A DNA stretch of 64,000 nt, from positions 55,039,284 through 55,103,283 of the forward strand of contig JAJLRJ010000003.1 in NCBI GenBank assembly GCA_024195265.1, written 5' to 3'. This DNA comes from Dendrophyllia cribrosa (lineage: Eukaryota; Cnidaria; Anthozoa; Scleractinia; Dendrophylliidae). The position numbers and the translations under genes are program-made. Positions 1 through 11,500 of the stretch are shown one piece after another (within the stretch, counting starts at the first letter, position 1; each line of letters opens with the position of its first letter). The notes beneath the pieces are model-generated. The model searched no databases and had not been told where the DNA came from. It was given only the letters and a program-made list of their open reading frames with translations.

Positions 1-119
1 GATTTGGTAGAATCATTAATCATTATGTGTTAACGTTTTGTCGTTTTGTGATGTTAGTTTTTTCATGTTGTAATTCTGATACATCGTTATGTGGTTCGGT
101 TTTGGCACTATGTTATGAA

Positions 120-300
120 GTTTCTAAATTATGTTTCGAGATTTTGACATTATGTGATGTGGTTCTACCATGATGTGGTGTGGTTTTATCATTATGTGGT
201 GAGGTTACTTGATTATGTGTTGTAGTCTTGTCATTACGTGATGCGGTTGTTTCGTTATGTGGTGCGGTTCCTTCGTTATGTGGTTTCACTATTCAGCATT
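120..300. repeat. 21-bp minisatellite, left arm
   Basis: Tandem 21-bp units built around CATTATGTG(G/A)TG-GGTT. This is the reverse complement of the array in the right arm, with about one unit fewer. Confidence 0.7.
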
Positions 301-528
301 ATGTAATGTGGTTTCTTTATTTAGGAAATCGAGTTTACTTCCGGTGTCAAGTATTATTACTTAGGTTCCTCTCGTCCTAAGAACCCGTTTATCCAGTTTT
401 TCTCATCCACGGACGCTTTGCGCGTAATACACAGAGTCAATAAGATAAAAGATACTTTTCGGGGGTTTGAGCGCGGGCTCATTTCCACCGCTGGAAATCG
501 AGCCTTCTTCGTCCTTCGTCGCGAAATC

Positions 529-706
529 ATGGAAAACATTTTGAAAAAGCTCGGTTTTGACTCTATCATTCCACAATTTTCAGTCGAAAGAATCCAGCCT
601 GCAAACGTTTCAGCATTGACTGATGAAGAGCTTTCACGTTTGGGCGTAACAACGATTGGGGATCGCCTTCGTCTCCGTGATCTTAGCTTTGTGCTGCTGC
701 TGATCG
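529..706 (+). pseudogene. SAM-domain exon of an uncharacterised gene
   Basis: From the ATG at 529 the frame reads a sterile alpha motif pattern: MENILKKLGF, a hydrophobic core, then LTDEELSRLGV and GDRLRLRD. The length (about 55 codons) and the LG(V/I)...G-D-R-x-R-L ending are typical of a SAM protein-interaction domain. A plausible splice donor (GTAAGA) follows at about 705. The next exon-like piece with matching character is at about 1004-1170. No continuation is present in the window, so this is a fragment. It lies in the unpaired centre of the foldback element, and its upstream sequence is mirrored in the right arm. Confidence 0.5.
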
Positions 707-1003
707 TAAGATCGTACGCGTGAGCATAGTTAATAGAACAAACTGGTTATGAAACTCAGTCAGTCCCTTGTTATATGGTTTTGTTCTCTATTTTTTCTGT
801 TCGTTTGCTTTGACCCTGCACAAAACACGAAAAGTATTGAAATGCATATGAGCAACTGAGCAACACGTTCAACAAAACAATGTGCAGGGTCACGGTTCGT
901 TCAACATAAAACAAAATAGTTTTGTACACTCTTTTTGAAATTTGTTGAGCTTCATAACCAGTTTGTTCTATTAACTATGGCGTGAGTCAGTATCGAGTCA
1001 GTA

Positions 1004-1170
1004 GCTGCAAATAGTCTCCATGAACGCATGGCTCTGTTTACCGGTCGTAGTAGTAGAAGGGCCGATCGCAAAAGAAAGGCAGTTGGAAGACGGACTTGGA
1101 CCGTGAGCTTCGTCTGTGTCGCTGATCGACACCAGGGGGGAATTCCCACGGCCACCGAAAAACGATTGTA
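1004..1170 (+). pseudogene. Second exon-like fragment of the SAM gene
   Basis: On the + strand a frame reads through NSLHERMALFTGRSSRR, RKRKAVGRRTWT and CVADRHQGG before ending at a stop after an A-rich stretch. From memory, SAM-domain proteins in coral gene sets continue with a basic linker and a W-T...C-x-A-D-R-H segment like this, which is why I pair it with the exon at 529. That pairing is by recollection only. It is truncated at the 3' side, where the mirrored arm resumes. Confidence 0.35.
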
Positions 1171-1589
1171 ATTAAGAGTGGCATGCCTACGCGACTCCTA
1201 CGCGCGCGTTTTAACCTTTAAGAAGGTCAGCTCGTACGAGTATATCTTTTAGAGAACGTTCCCTTTTGTATGATATTAGGATATTTCGACTGAAAATTGT
1301 GGAATGATAGAGTCAAAACCGAGCTCTTTCAAAATGTTTTCCATGATTTTGCGAGGAAGGAAAAAGAAGGCTCTATTTCCAGCGGAGGAAATGAGCCCGC
1401 GCTCAAACCCCCGAAAGGTATCTTTTATCTTATTGACTCTGTGTATTACGCGCAAAGCGTCCGTGGATGAGAAAAACTGGATAAACGGGTTCTTAGGACG
1501 AGAGGAACCTAAGTAATAATACTTGACACCGGAAGTAAACTCGATTTCCTAAATAAAGAAACCACATTACATTATGCTGAAACCACAAC

Positions 1590-1805
1590 ACATAATGGTG
1601 AAACCACATAACGAAGGAACCGCACCACATAATGAAACAACCGCATCACGTAATGACAAGACTACAACACATAATCAAGTAACCTCACCACATAATGATA
1701 AAACCACACCACATCATGGTAGAACCACATCACATAATGATCAAACCTCATCACATAATGTCAAAACCTCGAAACATAATTTAGAAACTTCATAACATAG
1801 TGCCA
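1590..1805. repeat. 21-bp minisatellite, right arm
   Basis: About nine tandem 21-bp units of the form CACATAATGAxAAAACCxCAx. Read through on + they give a 7-residue repeat (PHNETTA, SHNDQTS and similar), which is a by-product of a period divisible by three. Confidence 0.75.
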
Positions 1806-1898
1806 AAACCGAACCACATAATTACGATGTATCAGAATTACAACATGATAAAACTACATCACATAACGACAAAACGTCAACACATAATGATTAATGAT

Positions 1899-4800
1899 CA
1901 CATAAGAAAGTTATGGCTTTCCATACAAATTGATCATCCGTGTAGAAATGGCACATCATGATCCGCGTACGTAAGCACTCATTTTCAAATGTAACGTACT
2001 AGATCCTGGTAATTCTACTGTGTTCAGTACTACGGTATCGTTCTGCTGGTTCATGGATAAACATTATAAGGACGGTTTTAAACGTTCTAAAGAAAAGTAT
2101 AAAATTAAATAAAACTTACAATTCTGCTTACCGATTTTCTGTATCAAAAAATAGCTTGATCGCAGAAAAATACTATTGTTTTGATAAGCATGTTTCGCCA
2201 AACTCTCAGTAACTCGTAGTAACTCAGCAGAAGCACCCTGGGCGGAAACACCCATTGTCAGTCGAGCTCAGTCGAAGATGGACACTCGCTGAAAAGGTTA
2301 TCACATACTGTGAGTTTGATTTGGCTTGTACAACTTACGTGGATCTGTAACAAAAGGTATTACTCAAGAACCCAACAGTCTGTTGTTCCTTAGAAATCTA
2401 AGGGCAGGATATGACAAGGCGAGCTTTACAGTTTGTAAAATAATATCGTCTTTTAAAGTCATGCACCCTATACATGATGAAGAGATAAAGATAATTTGAT
2501 TAATCTGCCAAAAAGTTATTTTAGTCATTTGGCAACTAGGCTGCCTTTTCATTAGAGAAAATAAGAATCACATACTTTATACGAACTTTGCGCTTTAACT
2601 CGGCTATTAAATACACGTCATTTTAGAAAGTTGTTTATTAATTGTGCCGTGGGAATGACATGGCGTCTCGCTCCGCAGTTGTGCATTTTTAATATTCCAT
2701 TATTCCATCGCTTATAAGCTAGTGAAATACTACTACTATCATTATTTTAGCAAAGTCGTCCAACCTAAGCCACTTGGACACAGATAATCAATTTGCTCGC
2801 TCGGGGTTTGATTCAAGGAAATAAAAATACTAGGAAATTCGTAATAACACTGTTTTACCTTACCTTTACGGTGGTTATTATGGTTATTTGAGTCGACTGT
2901 GGGGAATATGATATTACTCCTTTGGTCTATCCCCCAGGGGGGAGGAGGGGGGATATTCTGTGTATTCTGTGGCTGGGATGTGCTGCTGGGACTCTGATAC
3001 CCTTACCCTATACCAGACCATGATCAGCTGTAATTTGCAACCCTATTCTAGACTAGACACCAGAAATGATCTCTACTCTATCCCCCCGGGGGGGGGGGGG
3101 GGGGGACTCCCATATAAAAATGACGGGGGTGCTCGTCGTACCTTTCAGGGGTTAAAATTTGTAGATTTGTACCGTTTAGGGTACTAAAATCTAAAATGAC
3201 CACCGTTAGGATTATCGCGGTACCTTTTAGGGTATGAGCCGAAAAATATGACAGAATATGACATGTGCTGTATTAGAATTGGTACCTCGATCTTAGGGGT
3301 AAAAATTTTTTTAAGCCACGCCCATCAAACGAGATTCTGATACCTTTTAGCGTGTTTTTCGAAAATTTCCGACGAGCACCCCCGTCTTTTTTATATGGGA
3401 GTCCCCCCCCCGGGCCCTATCCCAGACTTGCTATGTTCCAGAATCTCTACGATCTTCGAACCACCAGCCGGTTTCCGGTAAATGATACCCTATTCCTAAC
3501 CAAAACTCCCTGATTTCTATACCCTATCACAGACTAAACTGTTATGAGTAAAAACCATACCCTTTATAACCCCCACCTGAGTTTCCCTGTCCTGTAAAAA
3601 GAGAAAGACTAAACACTTTAATCTGGACCGACAAATAGTTTCAGTTTAGCTCATTATCTACGCAAACCAGACCCTACTAGGATGCCAAGCGATAGTTTTC
3701 TATTCAAAGGGACGGTAAAAAGATGGTGAATATTCGTGCACGAACCCACCACGAGAACTCGAAGAAAGTACAATAAGAAGTTTGATCAAGCCACTTTAAA
3801 AATTGCCATTATGGCCAAACACAACATTTAATTAAAAAGGCGACCAAGCTAAAAAAAACCTCTGCTAATTCTGTCATATATGTTGGGTTTCGATTTTTTT
3901 TAAACAGTCATGGCTCCCATTGATAACAGTATCTGTTGATTCTGAAGGGATTACCATGACTTAAATTAAATAAAAGCATCTATCTATTACATCAGTCTTA
4001 AATATAAGCCATTAGTACAAAACATCATTGAAAACCATCTTATTTACACCTAGCTCGGTTTTCTTTGTTCTTTTCGGCTTTGATTGTAACAGGAGAGAGG
4101 CGGGGCTGAAAACAATAGCTTACAACAATTATTCCCCTCGATTTAGTCTCTCAATAATTACTAAAGATAACACAAACGGAAAGACAACATAGCACCGTTG
4201 GACGTTCTTTCTTCTTCCTATTTCAAGATATTAAAGCAAGCTTAAAGAAAACTTCTAGCCATACTCATACAAAATGCGACATGGATGGACAAAGAATTCA
4301 GTGGAACCCACAATATTCGGGGTTGCAGCTGCCGTATGATCTAACCCAATAGGCCATTTCCGAGTTACGTTATGCCTCGTTGTCAAAGCGAGGCTAGGTG
4401 AACAACCTTTTACATGAAAATGGGTTTTCATTTACATGCAAATAAAACTTATCGCTTTGATAGAGAGACTAAAGGCAACTCGGGAATGGCCTATTGGATG
4501 GATACAACGAGAAACAATAGAAATAAAACAATTGAACGAGTCGACAATGAAAACTATTGTTTGTTTTAACCAATCTCGACAGATCTTCCGAGCAGCTGCT
4601 AAACTACTGAATATTCTCCTGTAAGTTAAACATTAACTTACAGTAGATTAAAACGATATATCAGCAGACACTGTCCCTTTAAACCGAGAAGCTCAATTCC
4701 AGCATTTCAAAACTACATCGTGTTATATATTACCTTCAAGCTTAATGCTGAAAACAATAACAAATTTATAATGACAATCCCCCCTCCCCCCCCCCCCCCC

Positions 4801-5063
4801 CCCCCCAAAAAAAAGAATTTTAATAGAAATCGTTGCCATTTATTAATTGCGTTGCATGTTTGGACTTTCAATCCCGCTTTCCCCTGACTGACTGATATCA
4901 AATCCTTCCCGGGGATTTTCAGAATGTCCATAGATTACCAGGTTTAAGGGTTTATACACTTTATCGATTTGCCTCGTGCGCCAGGCCGATATGCTTAAGA
5001 TTTTAACTATATAGCTCACACTAGAAAGACAACTTCTTTTGGACGTTTTCGGTATCTAAGAAA
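1899..5063. other. Intergenic, distal end of LOX-1 arm
   Basis: No gene seen. About 2030-2380 is recognisably the inverted counterpart of 43720-44100 (for example the stretch around GTTTTGATAAGCATGTTTCGCC), so the large inverted duplication reaches this far. The rest contains a poly-G-ended MITE (3088-3411), low-complexity C/G runs and unassigned AT-rich sequence. Confidence 0.5.
3088..3411. repeat. MITE with poly-G/poly-C ends
   Basis: A run of about 28 G leads into ACTCCCATATAAAAATGACG and GGGTGCTCGTCG. The reverse complement of this appears at 3369-3411 and ends in a C run. The ends form an inverted repeat of about 40 bp around a non-coding centre containing several copies of TACCTTTTAGGGT-like sequence. 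Confidence 0.65.
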
Positions 5064-5251
5064 TAGACAAATTCGGCTAACGCATTGTTGTACCCAATTC
5101 AAACCTTTTGGGATTAGAACTCTTTGTTCGTCATATTTCCATATCAATGAAGCATTGACATGGAAATTATATATGGAAATATTGTGAACAAAGAATCTTA
5201 TTCCCAGAAGGTTTGAATTGGGTACAACAATGCGTTAGCCGGATTTGTCTA
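5064..5251. repeat. 188-bp palindromic MITE
   Basis: TAGACAAATTCGGCTAACGC at the left is repeated inverted at the right end (TTGTCTA at 5251) with one or two mismatches. The arms are about 45 bp and the centre is non-coding. The flanks (ggtatctaagaa and ttcaagagaaggc) resemble the uninterrupted sequence at about 8325-8355. Confidence 0.65.
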
Positions 5252-5543
5252 TTGGTCTATATTCAAGAGAAGGCCAACACAAAAGTAATACAACAGCCTT
5301 TTCATACGATCACATAGAATAAAATCAACAAATTTATACAATAATGGCCTGCGAAAAAGAAAAGAAGAGCAAAGATAGTCAACTTGCATTGCATCAAGAA
5401 AATGTATTAATAAAAGTTATTAAAAATAAAAATATACCGTTATTAAACCATCGAGAAAGAATAATCTGCTGATACAGCCATATTTAACAATTAGATTTCT
5501 ATGAATAGCTCGAGATTTTTATCGCGTGATAGTAATTGTTTAA

Positions 5544-7254
5544 GGTGACTCGACCCAGTTTTTTTGGGGGGTATCATCCTACTTTGAAGCTCTTTGGTAT
5601 CCCCACCTTTACTTTTATCATAAGTCTATCACATAGAATGGATAACATATAGATCAATCTACAATATAATATAAAATATTTGGCGATCGGAGTAAATGTC
5701 ACGTGGTTATAATGCCACGCCCCTTTGAGGTCTGAGTCGAAAATCTGCTGTTACCGGCATTTTTTCGTGGAAATCTCTCGGCTACACATAGTGCGCATTA
5801 ATGCCTTGCGCTTAGCAGAATTTCACCAACATCGCAAAGACCCAATTCGAGAAATTCAGTGGTTTCCAAATTTAGGTCATAATTTAAGCGAAAATGATAA
5901 GCAAACTTTACACGATTATATCTAATAAACTATGAGACTTATCCCTTTATTTTGGGGATCGTTATAACAGATGAGTCCTCTCAAGTCAGCAAAAAGCTTT
6001 AGGGCCTTGTAAATGCGTGCGATTTCGAGCAAAGGAAACATATAGAAAATATAGTTTTAGCTATTTGTTGACGTTTGTCAGCGTTTAAGAGTCCTTCTCA
6101 CGAAAAAAGCATTTTCTTAAAAATTCGTAGTTTTTTTTTCCTTCAAATTTTTCAGGGCCACAATTGATCAACTAACTGCCCGGATTCTGAATTTCATGAT
6201 CATTGAAAAACTGTGACATTATCTTCTATAAGCCCAAAGTTGAGTAAACATTGAAGATTTTTAGCGTTTTGGCTGAGTTTGTGCTCTGGGAGTTGTCTAT
6301 TGTTTCTAGTCTGTCATTATACAGCATTCTTGTTCAGCACGCGTGCAATGACTACGCTTGGCTGACTTCCGAATGCTCACCGAGATATGGTAATTAGTAT
6401 GAAAAAATATCTCGGTGAGCATTCGGAAGTCAGCCAAGCGTAGTCATTGCACGCGTGCTGAACAAGAATGCTGTATAATGACAGACTAGAAACAATAGAC
6501 AACTCCCAGAGCACAAACTCAGCCAAAACGCTAAAAATCTTCAATGTTTACTCAACTTTGGGCTTATAGAAGATAATGTCACAGTTTTTCAATGACCATG
6601 AAATTCAGAATCCGGGCAGTTAGTTAATCAATTGTGGCCCTGAAAAATTTGAAGGAAAAAAAAACTACGAATTTTTAAGAAAATGCTTTTTTCGTGAGAA
6701 GGACTCTTAAACGCTGACAAACGTCAACAAATAGCTTAAACTATAATTTCTATATGTTTCCTTTGCTCGAAATCGCGCGCATTTACAAGGCCCTAAAGCT
6801 TTTTGCTGACTTGCAAGGATTCATCTGTTATAACGATCCCCAAAATAAAGCGATAAGTCTCATAGTTTATTGGATATAATCGTGTAAAGTTTGCTTATCA
6901 TTTTCGCTTAAATTATGACCTAAATTTGGAAACCACTGAATTTCTCGAATTGGGTCTTTGCGATGTTGGTGAAATTCTGCTAAGCGCAAGGCATTAATGC
7001 GCACTATGTGTAGCCGAGAGATTTCCACGAAAAAATGCCGGTAACAGCAGATTTTCGACTCAGACCTCAAAGGGGCGTGGCATTATAACCACGTGACATT
7101 TACTCCGATCGCCAAATATTTTATATTATATTGTAGATTGATCTATATGTTATCCATTCTATGTGATAGACTTATGATAAAAGAAAAGGTGTGGATACCA
7201 GATAGATTCAAAGTAGGATGGTAACCCCCCACCAAAAAACCGGGTCGAGTCACC
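5544..7254. mobile_element. 1.7 kb TTAA palindrome (foldback MITE)
   Basis: This near-perfect palindrome is centred at about 6398, with arms of about 850 bp. It begins GGTGACTCGACCC after TTAA at 5540-5543 and ends GGGTCGAGTCACC before TTAA at 7255-7258. That is the 4-bp target duplication typical of piggyBac and Kolobok superfamilies. Each arm contains the same 66-codon open stretch (5725-5925 on +, 6867-7070 on -), whose product I do not recognise. No transposase is seen. The very low arm divergence suggests recent origin or gene conversion between arms. Confidence 0.8.
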
Positions 7255-7270
7255 TTAAGTACAAATCTAC

Positions 7271-8088
7271 TACCTTATTATAGGAAATTAACAATGCACT
7301 TTATTAACGCGATTTTACAAAATTCGCGTTAATTTAATGTATCTTAAAGAGTCTGACCCACCCAGTTTGCATTGCGCGCTTCTCTTATTGTTATAATACG
7401 GCTCTATTCCATATTTGGGCAAGCATATCACCTCTTGCACGAGTGAATTTCTCATCTACAAGTTGTATGGATTTTCGAAGGCCCTGAAAATGGCGGATGA
7501 ACCAACGTACGCGCGATATGCAAACTGGGTGGGTCAGATTCTTTAATCAATGTCGATGTAAATTTAATGCACGCTATTTTACAACAGTGTTGTTTTAAAG
7601 CACCTTTATTTTATTTCAAAACCTTATTAGTTCATGACTCCTCTATTGGCTCTTCAGAGTCACTATCTGACAGGACGTCTTCGTGTTACTGCAACAAACT
7701 GCGGTTTGGTTTCCGTCAATCAAGCGAGTGAGCAGCTCTTGGTGACTAGTCACGGAGGCTTTGAAAGATCTTTTGCATTGATAGGGTCTATTTAGCCTAG
7801 CTTCAAAACCAAATTTTCGGCTTTAAAAAAAACTTAGAAACATCCGTGCACTTGTATTGGAAGGTTTTATTGACGGAAGCCAAAACGCAGTTTGGCGTTC
7901 AGAAATGTAAAGTGCGAGTTTGCAGAATTATGAAAATCGCAGTAAATAAAGCAAGATGCTTATCGAAAAATTCGCGTTAATTTAATGCATGTAAACCGGC
8001 TAACTTTTGAAAAATTCGCGTTAATTTAGTGTAACGTAAATTTTCTTTGCGTTGTCAACGTGCATTGTTAATTTCCTATAATAAGGTA
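7271..8088. repeat. 818-bp MITE
   Basis: TACCTTATTATAGGAAATTA at the left is inverted at the right end (ATTTCCTATAATAAGGTA). The interior carries four or so copies of AAAATTCGCGTTAATTTA-like sequence and no coding frame. It starts 12 bp after the preceding TTAA palindrome. Confidence 0.65.
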
Positions 8089-8516
8089 AACTTCAAAACT
8101 TAACAGCAAATACTTTTCACGGACACTTCGAAAACGCGAAGAAGCGGCCGCCATTAGGCTAGCTACTCACTCTACTCGCTTTCTACAACAGAATAGATAG
8201 TGAGCAGCGTAGCCAATAAGAGAACGGCATTCGTGATAGAACGCTAGTAGATTTATACTAATGATGGATATTTCTTTGCAAAAGAATTCAAAGAAAACTT
8301 CTTATAAATTTTTATGGAGGTTTTCGGTATCTTAGAAACCCAAGAGAAGGCTAAAGAATTGCTAATAGCTTTTTATCAGGTTAACAAACAAGCCTGATCT
8401 TGAAAACTAATTTTGTGTATTAAATAAAATCTTTTGTTCGATCCTAATTATGGATGATTTATAGCAAGCGGACGTAGAGGCATTTTATCATTACTGCCAC
8501 GGTTGGAGTGTTCGTC

Positions 8517-11500
8517 ATGTGGATTTGGTTATTAACAAGTTTGCTTATGGCCGGGGATTTGATATTGGTAAAAAGGTAGGCCAAGTTAGCACAATATAAG
8601 AATGTATTATTAATAAAAGAGAAAGTGTTCCCTCTCGGCCGAGTGCCGGTATGACTTGTCTTTCAGTGCAAAATAAACAGGTTGATTGTTGTACAGCCCC
8701 CGAAATGATCCCGACCCCGAAATGATCCCCAAATCGTCCCCGAAATGATCCCGACCCTGAAATGATCCCCATTTTTTTTCACACTGACCCCGAAATGATC
8801 CCCAAGTAATTTTTGGAATGGAATGGCCTTGATGCAAAGGTGGAAAATGCTGGCCTAAATTATCGTGACCCTCCCACGCCAAAAGATGGAAACTGCATGT
8901 TTCATGCACTGAGCGACCAGCTCGTGCGCCTCGGGATGACGCTTAAGACCCCACAAGAACTGCGCTCTGGTGCTATTGAATATCTTTGTAATCATCCTCT
9001 AACCCTAGACGGCGAACATTTCAAACAATTTGTATCTTATCGGGCGTGAGATAGTTATTTGCGGAGAATGTCTCAAGACGGTGTGTGGGGAGACTGGATA
9101 ACCTTATGGGGTCTCGTAAACATGTTAAACATCGACATAGCTCTTGTCTCAAGCTTAGGAGAGAGTGGCCTAAGAATTATTAGCCCAGCTGACGTCTCTA
9201 ATAAAGACGACCAAGATCTCAAACGCATGGCTCTACTTGAGCACGAAGCAGAGGCTCACTATCACAGCTTAGAATGTGTGGACATGCCATCATCTAATGA
9301 AGGGAAGGATGTTGTCGAATACTTGAAAAAGAAGTACGGGGAAGGCAAAGTGACAGAAGAAATTTGCCCTAAATGTTGTAAGAAATTCCAGTGCCTATCT
9401 GCAGGTGTTTACGCCAATGAAAGCGGCCTCATGCAGTACTACGGCGAGGACTGTTACATGTGTGACGAGTGTACTAAAGATGAACAGTGGTACACATACT
9501 GAAAGTGAATAGTAGCTCTAGGGTGTAGCTGCTGTGTAAAATTGACAAAGGAATGTTCAAAAGATATATAGAAAGCCATAAAAGATACCAGAATTGGAAT
9601 GCTTTTTTCGATTCGCTATTACCCTTATGCGCAAGGTAACTTAGCGAAACTAAACACGAAAGTATATCTTAACTGTGACATGAGACGGAATATCAAACAG
9701 ATGTTATATGAAGAAATGTTCAACTGACTTGAGCTTCTACCTTATTCATGTTCTAAACGTGCAACTGTAGACAGACGCAATAGATAATTAGTGGTGCCAT
9801 ACAGGAGCCCAAACGTTACAAGGAGCATCCACATCAGTGACATACAGGAAGCTTCACCTTAAACTTTGACCGCTACAAACACGCATTTAAGTTTTTGATC
9901 GTATAATTGTGTTGTATTTCTCGTTACTGAAATAATGTGGTTGTTGATGTTCACGTTCGATCATGTTTGTTTCCTCTTTTAAATCATGCCGGTCTGCTAT
10001 AAGAAGCGGATAAGTTTGTATTTGTTATTAGTTACAGTTGAAAACGCTACACTCGCAAAAATATGAGATGATATAGTTTCTTGAAAAATCGTTAAAAATG
10101 CGTTATAATTATTTATTTTAAGAATTGTCCAAAATGGATAAATAAGTGAATACTGCATATAATGAGAATCAAAATTTCCTTACCTGCCTTTATTTTATTC
10201 ATTCCAGCTTTCTCTGGATAGAAGGCCATTCCATTCCAAACATTACTTTGCGATCATTTCGGGGTCAGTGTAAAAAAAAATGGGGATTATTTCGGGATCG
10301 GGGATCATTTTGGGGACTGTACATTATTCCGAAGAAGTAAAAGAAGAGAGAAGAGAAGAAAGAACAGTGCGGTTATCAAAGGAAGTGATACCTGCAATAT
10401 TATACACTAAGGTCTCGAGCATAACCATTTTACTGTCACTGGACTCTCTATAAGACGGACACCTCTCCAACACGGTCACCTGGAGTTTGTCTTTACCACA
10501 TACTCGATTGTAAAGGAAGCTGCCTTGACAAACACTAATGTAATAGAATATTTTGTCATTTTAGCAGTATCAGTGAAAAGCCTCTTGAAGAAAAGCATGC
10601 AAGACAAGACGAGAGCGAAGGTCAGAGCAGAAAACTACAGAGAAGTGTTATGTCTGTTCATCTAGTCAATTCCACCCGGGTTAAGCTAACTTTGAATTAT
10701 CATCTTTAATTTAGTTTCAAGGAAGGTTTCTGTGACAAATTGTCCTTTACTTTTATATAACTTTTACCAATCATCTATCGTACGATATCGGTCCTGCTCC
10801 GAGGGTTTTATCCGCCTCTTTCAGGCGTTAACATTGTGGGACCGGGGGCAGCTAGAAAATGAGAAAATGGTGCGTGAACGAGCGGGCGAGACGAGGGGAG
10901 ACTCTCTTTTCGCGCCTATTCTCCCTCATTAGCGCTCGCCGATATTTTACCTTCTGTGCGCCGCACATCATTCGCTTCCCGCTATCTAAACGCCTCGAAA
11001 CAGGCTATACCGGTAACTCCAGTTTTTTTCACTTATCAAAACACCAACATTTTAAAATTTCATTTGGATCCGGAAACCATGGAAGTGATCCTCTACAGTC
11101 CATCATACATCAGATGAATTTTCAGCTAATTTGTTTTAAAACTTACTTTTTTTTACACAGATGATGTCAACTGTCCTGTAACTCTGCCACAGAAATCCAC
11201 AAAGAACTGTACAATTCTGCGAAAAAAAGAGCTAGAGGACCAGAGGAGTATATTTCAGTTCGCTCCCAAGCCCCCTTTCCCGATGCCTCTGTTGAACATG
11301 ACTATTTCAGGACTGGCGGCTCACTACTCCTTACGGGATACATTTGGCAAAGAGCACTTTTACACTTACGTGGGAATGTTGCAAAAGAACCGAGATTTTG
11401 GCGACCAATGGAGGGCAGAACATCCCGAAGAAATTACCGAGTTTCAGGGTTACGAAGATATGTTTCACGAATTTAGAAGCAAGTTGGGAAGTAATGTAAG

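Larger units (their letters stand above)
12..1898. mobile_element. Foldback element with minisatellite arms around SAM-gene exons
   Basis: The first 1.9 kb is a large inverted repeat. The sequence starting ATCATTAATCATTATGTG at 12 returns reverse-complemented at the right end near 1898. The outer arms (about 12-569 and 1304-1898) match closely, including the reading through 357-569 and its mirror at 1304-1516. Each arm carries a 21-bp minisatellite, and the right arm has one more unit than the left. A second inner inverted repeat (about 724-757 and 950-985) encloses the centre. The middle is not mirrored and holds fragments of a SAM-domain gene. I see no transposase. This could be a non-autonomous foldback transposon that captured gene exons, or an inverted duplication of the 5' end of one gene. 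No clear target-site duplication is visible. Confidence 0.6.

Noticed and set aside
1590..1805. CRISPR-like array
   Set aside because: The 21-bp units are contiguous with no spacers and lie in a eukaryotic foldback element.
4780..4806. Long C and G homopolymers (also near 3090, 15700 and 16790) as functional signals
   Set aside because: They coincide with MITE or transposon ends or simple-sequence tracts, and the lengths are probably imprecise in the assembly.
8476..8575. A different frame across LOX-1 exon 1 that reads open from an AG at 8475 (DLVINKFAYGRGFDIG)
   Set aside because: In LOX-2 the same frame has a stop and a 1-nt length change, while the ATG frame giving a signal peptide is kept in both copies.
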